A stretch of 64,000 nt of DNA from Ardenticatenaceae bacterium. Its GTDB lineage: Bacteria; Chloroflexota; Anaerolineae; Promineifilales; Promineifilaceae. Of this stretch, positions 7,519-14,612 are shown in pieces; position 1 is the first letter of the stretch, and the number at the start of each line of letters is the position of its first letter. A program made the translations under genes and the position numbers. Location of the stretch: positions 1 through 64,000 of the forward strand of contig JASJCR010000005.1 in the NCBI GenBank assembly GCA_030065875.1, read 5' to 3'. Under the pieces are notes generated by a model that worked only from the letters and a program-made list of their open reading frames with translations, did no database searches and had not been told where the DNA came from.

Positions 7519-8916
7519 TCACCCCTCACCCAACCGAAACACCGCCATTTGCGACGGCGCGCCCAGCTGATCTTCAACCGGTCCCACCGGCTTGATGGTT
7601 ACCTCGTACCCGAATCGCGTGCCGACATCGGCCGTCCACGCCTCAAACTCGGCGCGGGTCCATTCAAAACGATGATCCCGATGGCGGAGGGTGCCGGCCG
7701 GCAGCGTTTCCCACACGGCGTTGTATTCGCGGTTGGGGGTAGTAAGCACGATCAGATTCGGCCGGGCAAATTCAAACAGCGCCCGCTCAAAGGCGGCCAG
7801 TCGTTCCGGTTCCAGATGCTCAATCACCTCAACCACTGCGGCCGCGTCGTACCCTTTCAGGCGCGCATCCCGATAGGTCAACGAGCCCTGAATGAGCTGA
7901 ATCCGCTGTCGCTGGCGTTCCGACAGGCGATCCAGATGAAGCCGCTGAGCGGCCCGTTCAAGAGATAAGGTGGACACATCCACACCCACAATTTTTTGAA
8001 AGTGTGGTTCCTTGAGCAAGCGCTGCAGCAGCTGCCCTTCCCCACAGCCAAGGTCCAGAACCCGCTGCGCCCCATCATCCTTGAGCACTTGAAAGACGGC
8101 AGCGAGCCGCTGTTGGTGCAGGCTTAGCGGCCACTCCAGCATCGCCTCTTCTTGATCTTGTGCCTCAACCTCATTATCGGCCGGTGGATCATCGGCGGTC
8201 AGCCGCTCAACCGCCAGCCGCTGCAGCGACCGCTGATATTTGAGGTAGCGACGTATGATCACCTCACGCAGCGGATGTTCCTTGAGCCACCCTTCTCCTT
8301 TGGTCAGCAGCTTGTCCACTTCATGATCGCCGACATAATAATGTTTTTCATTATCCAGTACCGGAATCAGAACATACAGGTGAGTTAGCAGTTCCGCCAG
8401 AGTAATCGTTTGAGCCAGGGTCAGTTGGTAGATATGGCTGTTTCCCCATTCGGGAAACCGTTCGTCCAGCGTCATACGTGCGGTTTTGACCCGGTATCCC
8501 AGCGGCTCAAACAAATCATAGAGTAATTTTTCGCCCGTCTGGCACGGCACGGCGGCCAGCGTAACCTCAAGAGGAATCGGGGTTTTGACTAATAAAGGCC
8601 GGTCCTTGCAGCGGCCGTTTAGGGCGGTGCCAAGCACCTGGGCGATGGCCACACTCAAAAATGAAGAGGCCACATACGGCCGATCGTTGACGTACTGTTT
8701 GAGAGCAAAATCCTGCCGCTTGCGGCCGCGGACTAGATCAACGGGGTTGATTTCCATTAGTAGAGCGGCCGTACAGCGCTCGGCCGTCGCTTCCGGATAA
8801 AACACGTGGGCCTTTCCAAAGGCCAACTTAAATTTTTGCACGCGATCCGGATGCTTGTGCAGCAGATAACCCAAATCAGTGGCCGGTTGATGTGTGGTAG
8901 TGATCGTCAGAAGCAT
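7519..8916 (-). CDS. hen1: Hen1, 3'-terminal RNA ribose 2'-O-methyltransferase
   Basis: 465 aa, matching the length of bacterial Hen1. The N-terminal half (MLLTITTTHQPATDLGYLLHKHP, then VDLVRGRKRQ, YVNDRPYVASSFLSVAI) is the Pnkp-ligase-activating Hen1 N domain. The C-terminal half is the SAM methyltransferase: VLDLGCGEGQLLQRLL binds SAM, and EVIEHLEPERL supplies the E-x2-E-H metal ligands. TTPNREYNAVW and RHRDHRFEWTRAEFEAW carry the distal His ligand. In the known system it methylates the 2'-OH at the break before Pnkp seals it, preventing re-cleavage. First gene of the hen1-pnkp minus-strand unit. Confidence 0.95.
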   Translation of the reverse strand: MLLTITTTHQPATDLGYLLHKHPDRVQKFKLAFGKAHVFYPEATAERCTAALLMEINPVDLVRGRKRQDFALKQYVNDRPYVASSFLSVAIAQVLGTALNGRCKDRPLLVKTPIPLEVTLAAVPCQTGEKLLYDLFEPLGYRVKTARMTLDERFPEWGNSHIYQLTLAQTITLAELLTHLYVLIPVLDNEKHYYVGDHEVDKLLTKGEGWLKEHPLREVIIRRYLKYQRSLQRLAVERLTADDPPADNEVEAQDQEEAMLEWPLSLHQQRLAAVFQVLKDDGAQRVLDLGCGEGQLLQRLLKEPHFQKIVGVDVSTLSLERAAQRLHLDRLSERQRQRIQLIQGSLTYRDARLKGYDAAAVVEVIEHLEPERLAAFERALFEFARPNLIVLTTPNREYNAVWETLPAGTLRHRDHRFEWTRAEFEAWTADVGTRFGYEVTIKPVGPVEDQLGAPSQMAVFRLGEG

Positions 8917-9074
8917 AATGAGATCAAATCTTTCTTTCCATCCTCAGCGCCAATCATATCATCAACAAGGGATATTTTCCGGCAAAAACGACTATGCGAC
9001 ATAATTCAGACGCCTCTGATCATCGATATGCGGATTCCAAAGCCCTGCTGCCAGGCCCAATCAGGTCGAGTTAC

Positions 9075-9104
9075 TTTAGTGTACTCAGGTGTACATTAGT
9101 AAAC
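9075..9104. repeat. Decamer array 1 (GTAC boxes)
   Basis: Three consecutive decamers ending in GTAC, GTAC and AAAC: TTTAGTGTAC, TCAGGTGTAC, ATTAGTAAAC. They share phase and core with arrays 2 and 3. Confidence 0.6.
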
Positions 9105-9236
9105 CTAGCCAAAATAACCAATCATCAACAGTCAATAATCAATGGTCAATGAAATCCTTTAGCGAGTTTATCTCTATGATCTCAATGCTTTGTAACAAAT
9201 GTTTTCCCAACTTTTAACCTTGTTGCCACCTTTCTT

Positions 9237-9344
9237 GGCCGATGAATAAATCCATCGGCCATGGAGACCGAAACCGGATAAATCCGGTTATTAACGCGAT
9301 TTATTGCGTTTCGGTTTCCATAGCGGCCGAATTTATTCGGCTGC
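9237..9344. repeat. Multi-stem element with TAAA/TTTA loops
   Basis: Four hairpins in 108 bases. 9237-9244 pairs with 9253-9260 (8 bp). A 13-bp outer stem, 9261-9273 with 9309-9321 (one G-T), encloses CCGGA-TAAA-TCCGG (9274-9287) and a stem with loop TTTA (9295-9308). 9323-9331 pairs with 9336-9344 around TTTA. The short direct repeat TTTGTAACA lies outside at 9189-9197 and 9384-9392. A degenerate relative is at 28364-28430. Confidence 0.75.
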
Positions 9345-9540
9345 GGCAAAGAGGCGTATCTAAAATAAAAAGTTAAGGCAATTTTTGTAACAGTGTACTC
9401 AAAATCTTTGTTTAAAGAATTTGAAGACATTCGCTCATTGGAACGACCCAGAAACCGTTAAAGCAGTTGCTAAATGACCATTGATGATTGGCTATTGACA
9501 ATTGATTATTGGTTATTGTGTTATACAAATGAACACCAAA

Positions 9541-9600
9541 GTGTACTTAGGTGTACCTTCGCTTACTAGAGTTTATCCTAGGTTATCAAAGTGTGCTGAC
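9541..9600. repeat. Decamer array 2
   Basis: Six 10-bp units beginning GTGTAC, GTGTAC, GCTTAC, GTTTAT, GGTTAT, GTGTGC, each followed by four variable bases. The exact 10-bp phase puts every core on the same face of the helix. Confidence 0.65.
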
Positions 9601-9915
9601 CATTGCCTCTACATGCCAGACTCGGAACGTCAAAGCATCGGAAGTGACATGGAACCTGTCAGCCAAGGGGGTCGATTTGCCGATCCGGTCGCCTTCCAGG
9701 CCTGGCATTCGATCCTTTGTTCTGATTTCGGCCGCCACTTGTTCTAATTTCGAATATTTGGCCTCCATTTGCGCGTTTAGATTCTTTTGCGCGATACAAG
9801 CCACTTTTAAGGTTTCAACCATTTATGGGCCAATTTTCGCAGGATTCCACTCCCCTACTGACGGCGGATGTCACTCATCAAGAAAATTGAGCCTGATTTT
9901 GCCCAATAATATCAT

Positions 9916-9995
9916 GTGTACTTATGTACACTTTTGTAATTGTTAGTAATCTTTAGTAAGTCATTGTAATACTTGGTAATTTAGTGTAATATTTA
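9916..9995. promoter_or_regulatory. Decamer array 3: candidate centromere/operator of parA
   Basis: Eight 10-bp units start at 9916, 9926 and so on to 9986: GTGTAC, GTACAC, then six with GTAA. It ends 74 bp before the parA start, where RHH partition proteins commonly bind to serve as both centromere and operator. Assignment is by position and periodicity. Confidence 0.65.
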
Positions 9996-10069
9996 ACACG
10001 TCTTTGCACACTGCGGTATACATCATATTACTCTTTGTTCTAAAACCGCATCACGATAAGGAATATAAG

Positions 10070-10828
10070 ATGGCAAGAATTTTTGGCGTGGTTTCCCAAA
10101 AAGGGGGAGTCGGAAAAACCTCACTGGTGCAAAACTTGGGGGCAGAGCTGGCCCTGGCCGGCCGGCGGGTGCTGCAGGTGGATCTCGATCCACAGTCAAA
10201 CCTGACCGTTGGCTGGGGGATCGACCCGGTTGAAGAGCGGCTGACCGTTTATGATGCCCTGGAAAACCCGCAACAAACGGCCAACACCATTATCGGCCTG
10301 CGCGATAATCTCGATCTCATCCCGGCTGATCTCGATCTGGCAGCGGCCGAATTGGCCTACATCAATGCCATCGACCGCAACCACAAACTCAAAAAAGCGC
10401 TGACTCCAGTGGCCGATTATTATGATATCATCATGATTGACGCTCCACCCAGTTTGGGCTTCTTTACCGTCAACTCCCTGGCAGCGGCCAGCGACATCTT
10501 GATCCCACTGCAGGTGCATCCCTATGCGTACAAGGCGATCAATCAACTGTTTATCATTATCGACCAGGTGCGCGAAATAAATCCGGATCTCAACCTCTTC
10601 GGGCTTATTTTAACGATGTGGGATCAGCGAAATTCGCTTACGGGAGCGATTGAACAGGAGGCTCGACGCCGTTTTGAAGATCTGGTGTTTAGCAACGTGA
10701 TCCCGATCAACGTCCGGATCCCGGAAGCCACGCTGGAGGGGTTGAGCGTGGGTGAGTATGAAAGCAGCAGCAGTGGGGCCAAAGCGTATAAGGCGCTGGC
10801 TCAGGAGATGATTCACTATGGCGCGTAA
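10070..10828 (+). CDS. parA: ParA family partition ATPase
   Basis: 252 aa from the ATG at 10070 (AAGGAATATAAG upstream); an upstream in-frame start at 10004 lies in repeat DNA and is unlikely. The deviant Walker A KGGVGKTSLVQNLG with its signature Lys is at residues ~11-24. VDLDPQSNLT (A') and IIMIDAPPSLG (Walker B) follow. There is no N-terminal DNA-binding domain, so it is the small ParA/Soj type (type Ib-like when paired with an RHH protein). It would move plasmid or chromosome cargo along the nucleoid. Its stop overlaps the start of the downstream RHH gene by 11 bases, which indicates an operon. Phased decamers upstream are the likely centromere. Confidence 0.93.
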   Translation: MARIFGVVSQKGGVGKTSLVQNLGAELALAGRRVLQVDLDPQSNLTVGWGIDPVEERLTVYDALENPQQTANTIIGLRDNLDLIPADLDLAAAELAYINAIDRNHKLKKALTPVADYYDIIMIDAPPSLGFFTVNSLAAASDILIPLQVHPYAYKAINQLFIIIDQVREINPDLNLFGLILTMWDQRNSLTGAIEQEARRRFEDLVFSNVIPINVRIPEATLEGLSVGEYESSSSGAKAYKALAQEMIHYGA

Positions 10829-11192
10829 AGATGAATTGGCCAGTCGGTTGGGCAGCGGGTCGCAACCGCGCCGCCGGCCGTCCTGGCAAGACACAATCTC
10901 CGGACCGGCCGCCCCACCTGATGCCGACGTCAGCAGTGAAGAACCGGCCGAGACACCCAAGCCCCGCAAACCCCGAAAAGCCAAGGCGAAAAAGGCGGCC
11001 ATGGTCCGCAAAACCTATATTCTGACCCCGGATTTGGTCAACCGCGTGGCGAAAACCGCCGGCCGGGAACGGGTCAAAATCAACGACCTGGTGCGCTTCC
11101 TGCTCATCTCTTCGCTCGATATGCTCGATTCGGGAGAGCTGGAACTGCCGACCAAACCGGCCATGAGAGAGATTAATTTTGAGGAATTTTAG
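10818..11192 (+). CDS. Ribbon-helix-helix partner of ParA (ParB/ParG-like)
   Basis: 124 aa. The N-terminal ~55 residues are disordered, rich in Arg, Pro and Lys (RLGSGSQPRRRPS; PKPRKPRKAKAKK), like the flexible ParA-stimulating tails of ParG and Omega proteins. The C-terminal half is a ribbon-helix-helix fold: MVRKTYILTPDLVNRVAKTAGRERVKINDLVRFLLISSLDMLDSGEL, with strand VRKTYIL and two helices. Such proteins bind short direct repeats cooperatively and act as centromere-binding protein and autorepressor. The start ATG overlaps parA by 11 bp, with GGAG upstream. The assignment as centromere binder is an inference from domain and context. Confidence 0.8.
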   Translation: MARKDELASRLGSGSQPRRRPSWQDTISGPAAPPDADVSSEEPAETPKPRKPRKAKAKKAAMVRKTYILTPDLVNRVAKTAGRERVKINDLVRFLLISSLDMLDSGELELPTKPAMREINFEEF

Positions 11193-11203
11193 AGAAGGGT
11201 TTA

Positions 11204-11312
11204 CGGTGAAAGGTAGAAAGTAGAAGGTGAAAGGTATAAGGTGAAGGGTTATTTTTAAGTCACCCTATCTTATACCTTAAACCCTACACCTTAAACCCTA
11301 TGCCTTAGACCC
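11204..11312. repeat. Heptamer repeats GGTGAAA and CCTTAAA/ACCCTA
   Basis: Purine-rich units (GGTGAAA, GGTATAA) at about 11206-11250 face pyrimidine-rich units (CCTTAAACCCTA) at about 11258-11312, so the two halves can fold back on each other. They separate the partition pair from the DinD-like gene. Confidence 0.7.
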
Positions 11313-11325
11313 TAACTAGGAAAGC

Positions 11326-11340
11326 GTGACAATTTGTCAC
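11326..11340. promoter_or_regulatory. Inverted repeat GTGACA-N3-TGTCAC
   Basis: Perfect 6-bp arms around ATT, 18 bases before the DinD-like start. A likely operator, possibly SOS- or self-controlled; it does not match the classical LexA boxes. Confidence 0.5.
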
Positions 11341-11357
11341 GGGTTCAAAAAAAAGCT

Positions 11358-12203
11358 ATGTCTGAAGAAAAAAACAGCGAAATTGATTTATTTGAACAGG
11401 CGATTCGGCGCACGTGGGATCCGGATGAGGAAAAATGGTACTTCTCCGTTTCAGATGTCGTTGGCGTTTTGACCGACAGCAAGGATGCCAAGGCGTACTG
11501 GCGGACGATGAAGAGACGAGAGCCGCAGGTGGCTGAAGTCGCCAAAGGGTATCGCCTAATTGCGGCCGATGGCAAACGACGCATTGAAGATTGCGCCCAC
11601 GCCGAAGGGGTGCTGCGCGTCATCCAGTCGATTCCCAGCCCCAAAGCGGAACCGTTTAAGCGGTGGCTGGCCGAAGTTGGCTACCAGCGGCTGGAAGAGG
11701 TGCAAAATCCGGAGCTGGCCATCGACCGCATGCGCGAAGAATATCGCCTGCGCGGCTATAATGAAGAGTGGATCAACCAGCGCATCCAGTCAAAAATCGT
11801 GCGTGACGAGCTGACGGATGAATGGTCAAAACGAAAGGTGAAAGCCGGCCGGGAATACGCCATCCTGACCTCCATCATTTCCAAAGAAACATTTGGCATT
11901 ACTCCTTCAAAACACAAAAACATCAAGGGATTGCAAAAAGAAAATTTGCGCGATCATATGACCTCCCTCGAGCTGGTTCTAACGATGTTGGGGGAGGCAG
12001 CCACAACGGAATTTACCCGTCAGGATGATGCTCAAGGGTTTAACGAAAACAAGAAAACCGCCAGCAAAGGTGGCCAAATCGCCGGAAATGCCCGCCGTCA
12101 AATCGAAGCGGAAACCCGCCGCTCTGTGATCAGCTCCTCAAATTTTCTCCCCAAACCGGATGATGATGGGGAGCCTGAAGTTGATGATGACGTTCCATTC
12201 TAG
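11358..12203 (+). CDS. DinD-like protein with BRO-N domain
   Basis: 281 aa from the ATG at 11358; an upstream TTG at 11334 lies inside a palindrome. The N-terminal ~100 residues form a BRO-N/antirepressor domain (EQAIRRTWDPDEEKWYFSVSDVVGVLTDSKDAKAYWRTMKRR), known from phage antirepressors and DinD. The central part (ELAIDRMREEYRLRGYNEEWINQRIQSKIVRDELTDEWSKR; TFGITPSKHKNIKGLQKENLRDHMTSLELVLTMLGEAATTE) matches the DinD core, and the acidic tail EPEVDDDVPF is also DinD-like. E. coli DinD (274 aa) is SOS-induced and antagonises RecA filaments. Its place after the partition pair suggests plasmid or phage ancestry. Confidence 0.8.
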   Translation: MSEEKNSEIDLFEQAIRRTWDPDEEKWYFSVSDVVGVLTDSKDAKAYWRTMKRREPQVAEVAKGYRLIAADGKRRIEDCAHAEGVLRVIQSIPSPKAEPFKRWLAEVGYQRLEEVQNPELAIDRMREEYRLRGYNEEWINQRIQSKIVRDELTDEWSKRKVKAGREYAILTSIISKETFGITPSKHKNIKGLQKENLRDHMTSLELVLTMLGEAATTEFTRQDDAQGFNENKKTASKGGQIAGNARRQIEAETRRSVISSSNFLPKPDDDGEPEVDDDVPF

Positions 12204-12343
12204 TCTAGGTGATTTTTCGGAAAAGCCACTAAAAATCAGCCGCGGATTGCCCGGATTAACTCTCGGCAATCTGCGGATTTCTGCCTTATTCTTCGGTCGT
12301 GCTCATAGCAGGTTCTGCCGATAATCGCTCGTAGTTAATTTTT
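12204..12343. repeat. Fragment of the CCGCGGATT repeat family
   Basis: About 12238-12285 carries CCGCGGATTGCCCGGATTAAC followed by CTGCGGATTTCTGCC, part of the hairpin family seen at 2631 and 4651. The rest shows nothing. Confidence 0.5.
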
Positions 12344-12648
12344 TCATAGCTTCGCTTGCACCGTCCCCTTGAGTCTGTTACGGTTACACACATGAGTAAA
12401 CTTGTGTACACTCGCTATTGAATGGCGTACGCATCCTTGATCCTGCCGTGTGTAAGGACGTCCTCTGCGTACGCGATCTCCCCAATCAATTAAGCCAAAC
12501 CGTGCGCCGAGCGCCGGCTCCTCAAGGAGCATTTGGCTGTTGAGGAAAATCCCTCATCACCCTCGTCAACTTAATAAGCTCTGCTACCCGCAACCGGGAC
12601 GCTTGGTGTGCAGAGGCGGTTGTACACCATAAAAAAGGGAAGTGAAAT
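12344..12648 (+). ncRNA. Structured leader upstream of phnD (candidate cis-regulatory RNA)
   Basis: Several stems precede phnD. AGCCAAA 12493-12499 pairs with 12532-12538 and encloses GCTCC-TCAA-GGAGC (12517-12530). CTCTGC 12579-12584 pairs with GCAGAG 12610-12615 and encloses CCCG-CAAC-CGGG. Competing pairings are visible: TGAGG 12541-12545 with CCTCA 12552-12556, or GTTGA 12539-12543 with TCAAC 12566-12570. GGTGT 12605-12609 can also pair with ACACC 12624-12628, next to the ribosome binding site. GTTAC/GTGTAC boxes occur near 12376-12410. It matches no riboswitch I recognise. Confidence 0.45.
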
Positions 12649-13554
12649 ATGACGAGATGGTTTATGACCGGTCTAATGGTCGTGTTGACGATGATTTTGG
12701 CTGCCTGCAGCGGCCCGCAGGAACAGGAAAGTGAGGCCAGCTTTGTGATTGGGGCGATACCTGATCAAGACCCGGAGATTTTACAGCGGCGTTACGAGAC
12801 GCTGTCGGCATACCTGGAAGGGGAGTTAGGCGTACCGGTTGAATACCGGCCGGTCACCGATTACGCCGCCTCCGTTTCCGCTTTTCGGGTAGGGGATCTC
12901 GATATGGTGTGGTTCGGGGGGTTGACCGGGGTGCAGGCCAGACTGCAGGTTGAAGGAGCAGAGGCGCTGGTTCAGCGAGATATTGACGAACAGTTTACCT
13001 CGGTTTTTATCGCCAACGTCGACAGTAGCTTAACCCCTTTTTCCGATATCCAGGATTTGCGGCAGCTGGCCGGCCGAACCTTTACGTTTGGCAGCGAATC
13101 ATCAACCTCCGGCCGCCTGATGCCCCAGTCGTTTTTGTCACAGGCCGGGGTATCGTTGACCGATTTCGCCGGGGAGCCCGGCTTCTCCGGAGCCCATGAT
13201 ACAACGATCGCCCTGGTTGAAGCAGGGACCTACGAGGCGGGAGCGCTCAACGCCAATGTATGGCAAAGTCGGGTGGAATCCGGCGATGTGGATCTCAATC
13301 GCGTGGTCTTGCTGTGGACAACGCCCCCATACCACGATTACCACTGGGTTATTAGGCCGGAGGTCACCGAACGCTATGGAGATGATTTTCCTCAGCGCGT
13401 CATCGACGCCTTTGTGCAGCTCAACCCATCAATAGAAAACGAAAAGGAAATTCTGGATATGTTTGGGGCCGAAAAGTTTATGGCCACGAGCAACGATAAC
13501 TATGTCCAGATCGAGGCGGTCGGCCGTGAAATCGGGCAAATTGTGGACAATTAG
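12649..13554 (+). CDS. phnD: Phosphate/phosphonate-type ABC transporter substrate-binding lipoprotein (PhnD family)
   Basis: 301 aa. Lipoprotein signal MTRWFMTGLMVVLTMILAACSG with lipobox LAAC (Cys at ~20), so it is anchored outside the membrane. The body has PhnD-family features: FVIGAIPDQDPEILQRRYETLSAYLEGELGVPVEYRPVTDY near the N-terminus, then DLDMVWFGGLTGVQAR. The serine-rich ligand loop TFGSESSTSGRLMPQSFL is typical of phosphonate/phosphite/phosphate binders, and GAHDTTIALVEAGTYEAGALNANVW follows. It delivers a phosphorus oxyanion to the PhnC/PhnE importer encoded downstream. The ligand cannot be told from sequence. GGGAAG precedes the ATG, and a structured leader lies upstream. Confidence 0.88.
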   Translation: MTRWFMTGLMVVLTMILAACSGPQEQESEASFVIGAIPDQDPEILQRRYETLSAYLEGELGVPVEYRPVTDYAASVSAFRVGDLDMVWFGGLTGVQARLQVEGAEALVQRDIDEQFTSVFIANVDSSLTPFSDIQDLRQLAGRTFTFGSESSTSGRLMPQSFLSQAGVSLTDFAGEPGFSGAHDTTIALVEAGTYEAGALNANVWQSRVESGDVDLNRVVLLWTTPPYHDYHWVIRPEVTERYGDDFPQRVIDAFVQLNPSIENEKEILDMFGAEKFMATSNDNYVQIEAVGREIGQIVDN

Positions 13555-13870
13555 CCGATGAATTATGAAGCGTAAAACATTATTTCAGTCATATAGTCGT
13601 CATTCCCGTGAAGGCAGGAATCCATGGCTTTGTTACCGGTAGATCCCCGCTTCCGCGGGGATGACGGCCTGTTATTAAAGCTGATCGGATAATCCCATCA
13701 ACTTTAATTATTCATCGAGAAGATAGAGTGGCAACTTGGGCTATAAGTATTGTGAAAAAAGGTGTCCGCAGAGCGCGCAGCGCAGAACCAAAGGTTCGCA
13801 AATTTTCGCAGATTGAAGAGGAAATCCAGGTCAATCTGTGCCGTCCGCGGCCAAACATTAGAAGTAAATT
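13555..13870. repeat. REP-type hairpin and CCGCGGATT-type element between phnD and phnC
   Basis: 13601-13672 is a long imperfect hairpin with ends CGTCATTCCCG and GATGACG and an inner CCCCGC-TTC-CGCGGGG, a widespread bacterial REP type. 13755-13855 is a degenerate member of the TCCGCAGA/CCGCGG family. There is no gene in this 316-bp gap; short frames here are repeat translations. Confidence 0.7.
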
Positions 13871-14611
13871 ATGGCGCCAGCATTTAAATTGCATCAGGTC
13901 TCAGTTGAATACAGCGGGTTTCCCGCCCTCAACGACATTAGTTTAACTATACATAGAGGAGAACGCATCGCCCTGGTCGGTCCCAGTGGGGCAGGCAAAA
14001 CGACCCTGCTTCATTTGCTCAACGGGCTGCTTCAACCAACAAGCGGCACCGTCGAAATTTTGGGGGATAGACTTCCCAATCTCTCGATCTCTCAACGGCG
14101 AAGTGTACATCGTCAGATCGGCACAATTTATCAACAGTTTCACCTGGTTGGTAATCTGCGGGTGATTCACAACGTCAATGCCGGTCAGCTCGGCCGCTGG
14201 TCGCTGGCCAAATCGCTGCTTTCATTGATTTGGCCGCAGCAGGTCGATCAGGCGCAGTCAGCGTTGGCCAAGGTGGGAATCCCGGAGAAGCTGCTGACCC
14301 GCACCGATCAGCTGTCTGGCGGTCAGCAGCAGCGGGTGGCGATTGCAAGGGTTCTCGTTCAAGATCCGGCCGTCATTTTGGCGGACGAGCCGATCGCCAG
14401 CCTTGATCCAGAGCGCAGCCGCCAAATCATGAGGCTGCTGGCGGATTTGGCGCAAACGCTCCACAAAACCCTGGTCGTCAGCGTTCACGAAATCGAGTAC
14501 GCGATGGCCCATTGTGATCGTCTGATCGGGCTGCGTGAGGGCAAAATCGTCTTTGATCAACGTCCAGAAAGGATTCAACCTTCAGCGATTAACGCGCTCT
14601 ACGCCCTATGA
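13871..14611 (+). CDS. phnC: Phosphonate-type ABC transporter ATP-binding protein (PhnC family)
   Basis: 246 aa, the standard PhnC length. Walker A GPSGAGKTTLLHLLNG is at ~37-52, the Q-loop in IGTIYQQFHLVGNLRVIHNVNAG, signature LSGGQQQRVAIARVL, Walker B VILADEPIASLDP and switch His in VVSVHEIEYAM. The QQFHLVGNLRVIHNV(N) sequence is typical of PhnC. It energises import by the fused permease encoded next. Its stop (CCCTATGA) lies one base before the permease ATG. It is separated from phnD by 316 bp of repeats, so the operon may have been split by repeat insertion. Confidence 0.9.
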   Translation: MAPAFKLHQVSVEYSGFPALNDISLTIHRGERIALVGPSGAGKTTLLHLLNGLLQPTSGTVEILGDRLPNLSISQRRSVHRQIGTIYQQFHLVGNLRVIHNVNAGQLGRWSLAKSLLSLIWPQQVDQAQSALAKVGIPEKLLTRTDQLSGGQQQRVAIARVLVQDPAVILADEPIASLDPERSRQIMRLLADLAQTLHKTLVVSVHEIEYAMAHCDRLIGLREGKIVFDQRPERIQPSAINALYAL

Positions 14612-14612
14612 T

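Larger units (their letters stand above)
8917..10069. other. 1.15-kb noncoding region upstream of parA
   Basis: No convincing gene. It holds three arrays of ~10-bp phased repeats (9075-9104, 9541-9600, 9916-9995) and a multi-hairpin element (9237-9344). A 78-codon minus-strand frame at 9586-9822 has no ribosome binding site and is only a weak possibility. The region reads like the centromere/operator zone of the ParA operon. Confidence 0.6.

Noticed and set aside
9182-9430. 82-codon minus-strand frame
   Set aside because: It is simply the translation of the multi-hairpin repeat; codons follow the palindromes and there is no ribosome binding site.
9586-9822. 78-codon minus-strand frame with a coiled-coil-like start
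   Set aside because: A stop lies directly before the ATG, no ribosome binding site is present, and it overlaps the decamer array at one end. Possibly a gene remnant but not supportable.
12344-12532. 62-codon minus-strand frame, and possible RNase P RNA or group II intron
   Set aside because: The frame lies in the structured leader and has no start signal. The leader lacks the GAGGAAAGUCC core of RNase P RNA and a recognisable intron domain V.
13728-13946. 72-codon plus-strand frame before phnC
   Set aside because: Translation of the CCGCGG-type repeat running into phnC out of frame.
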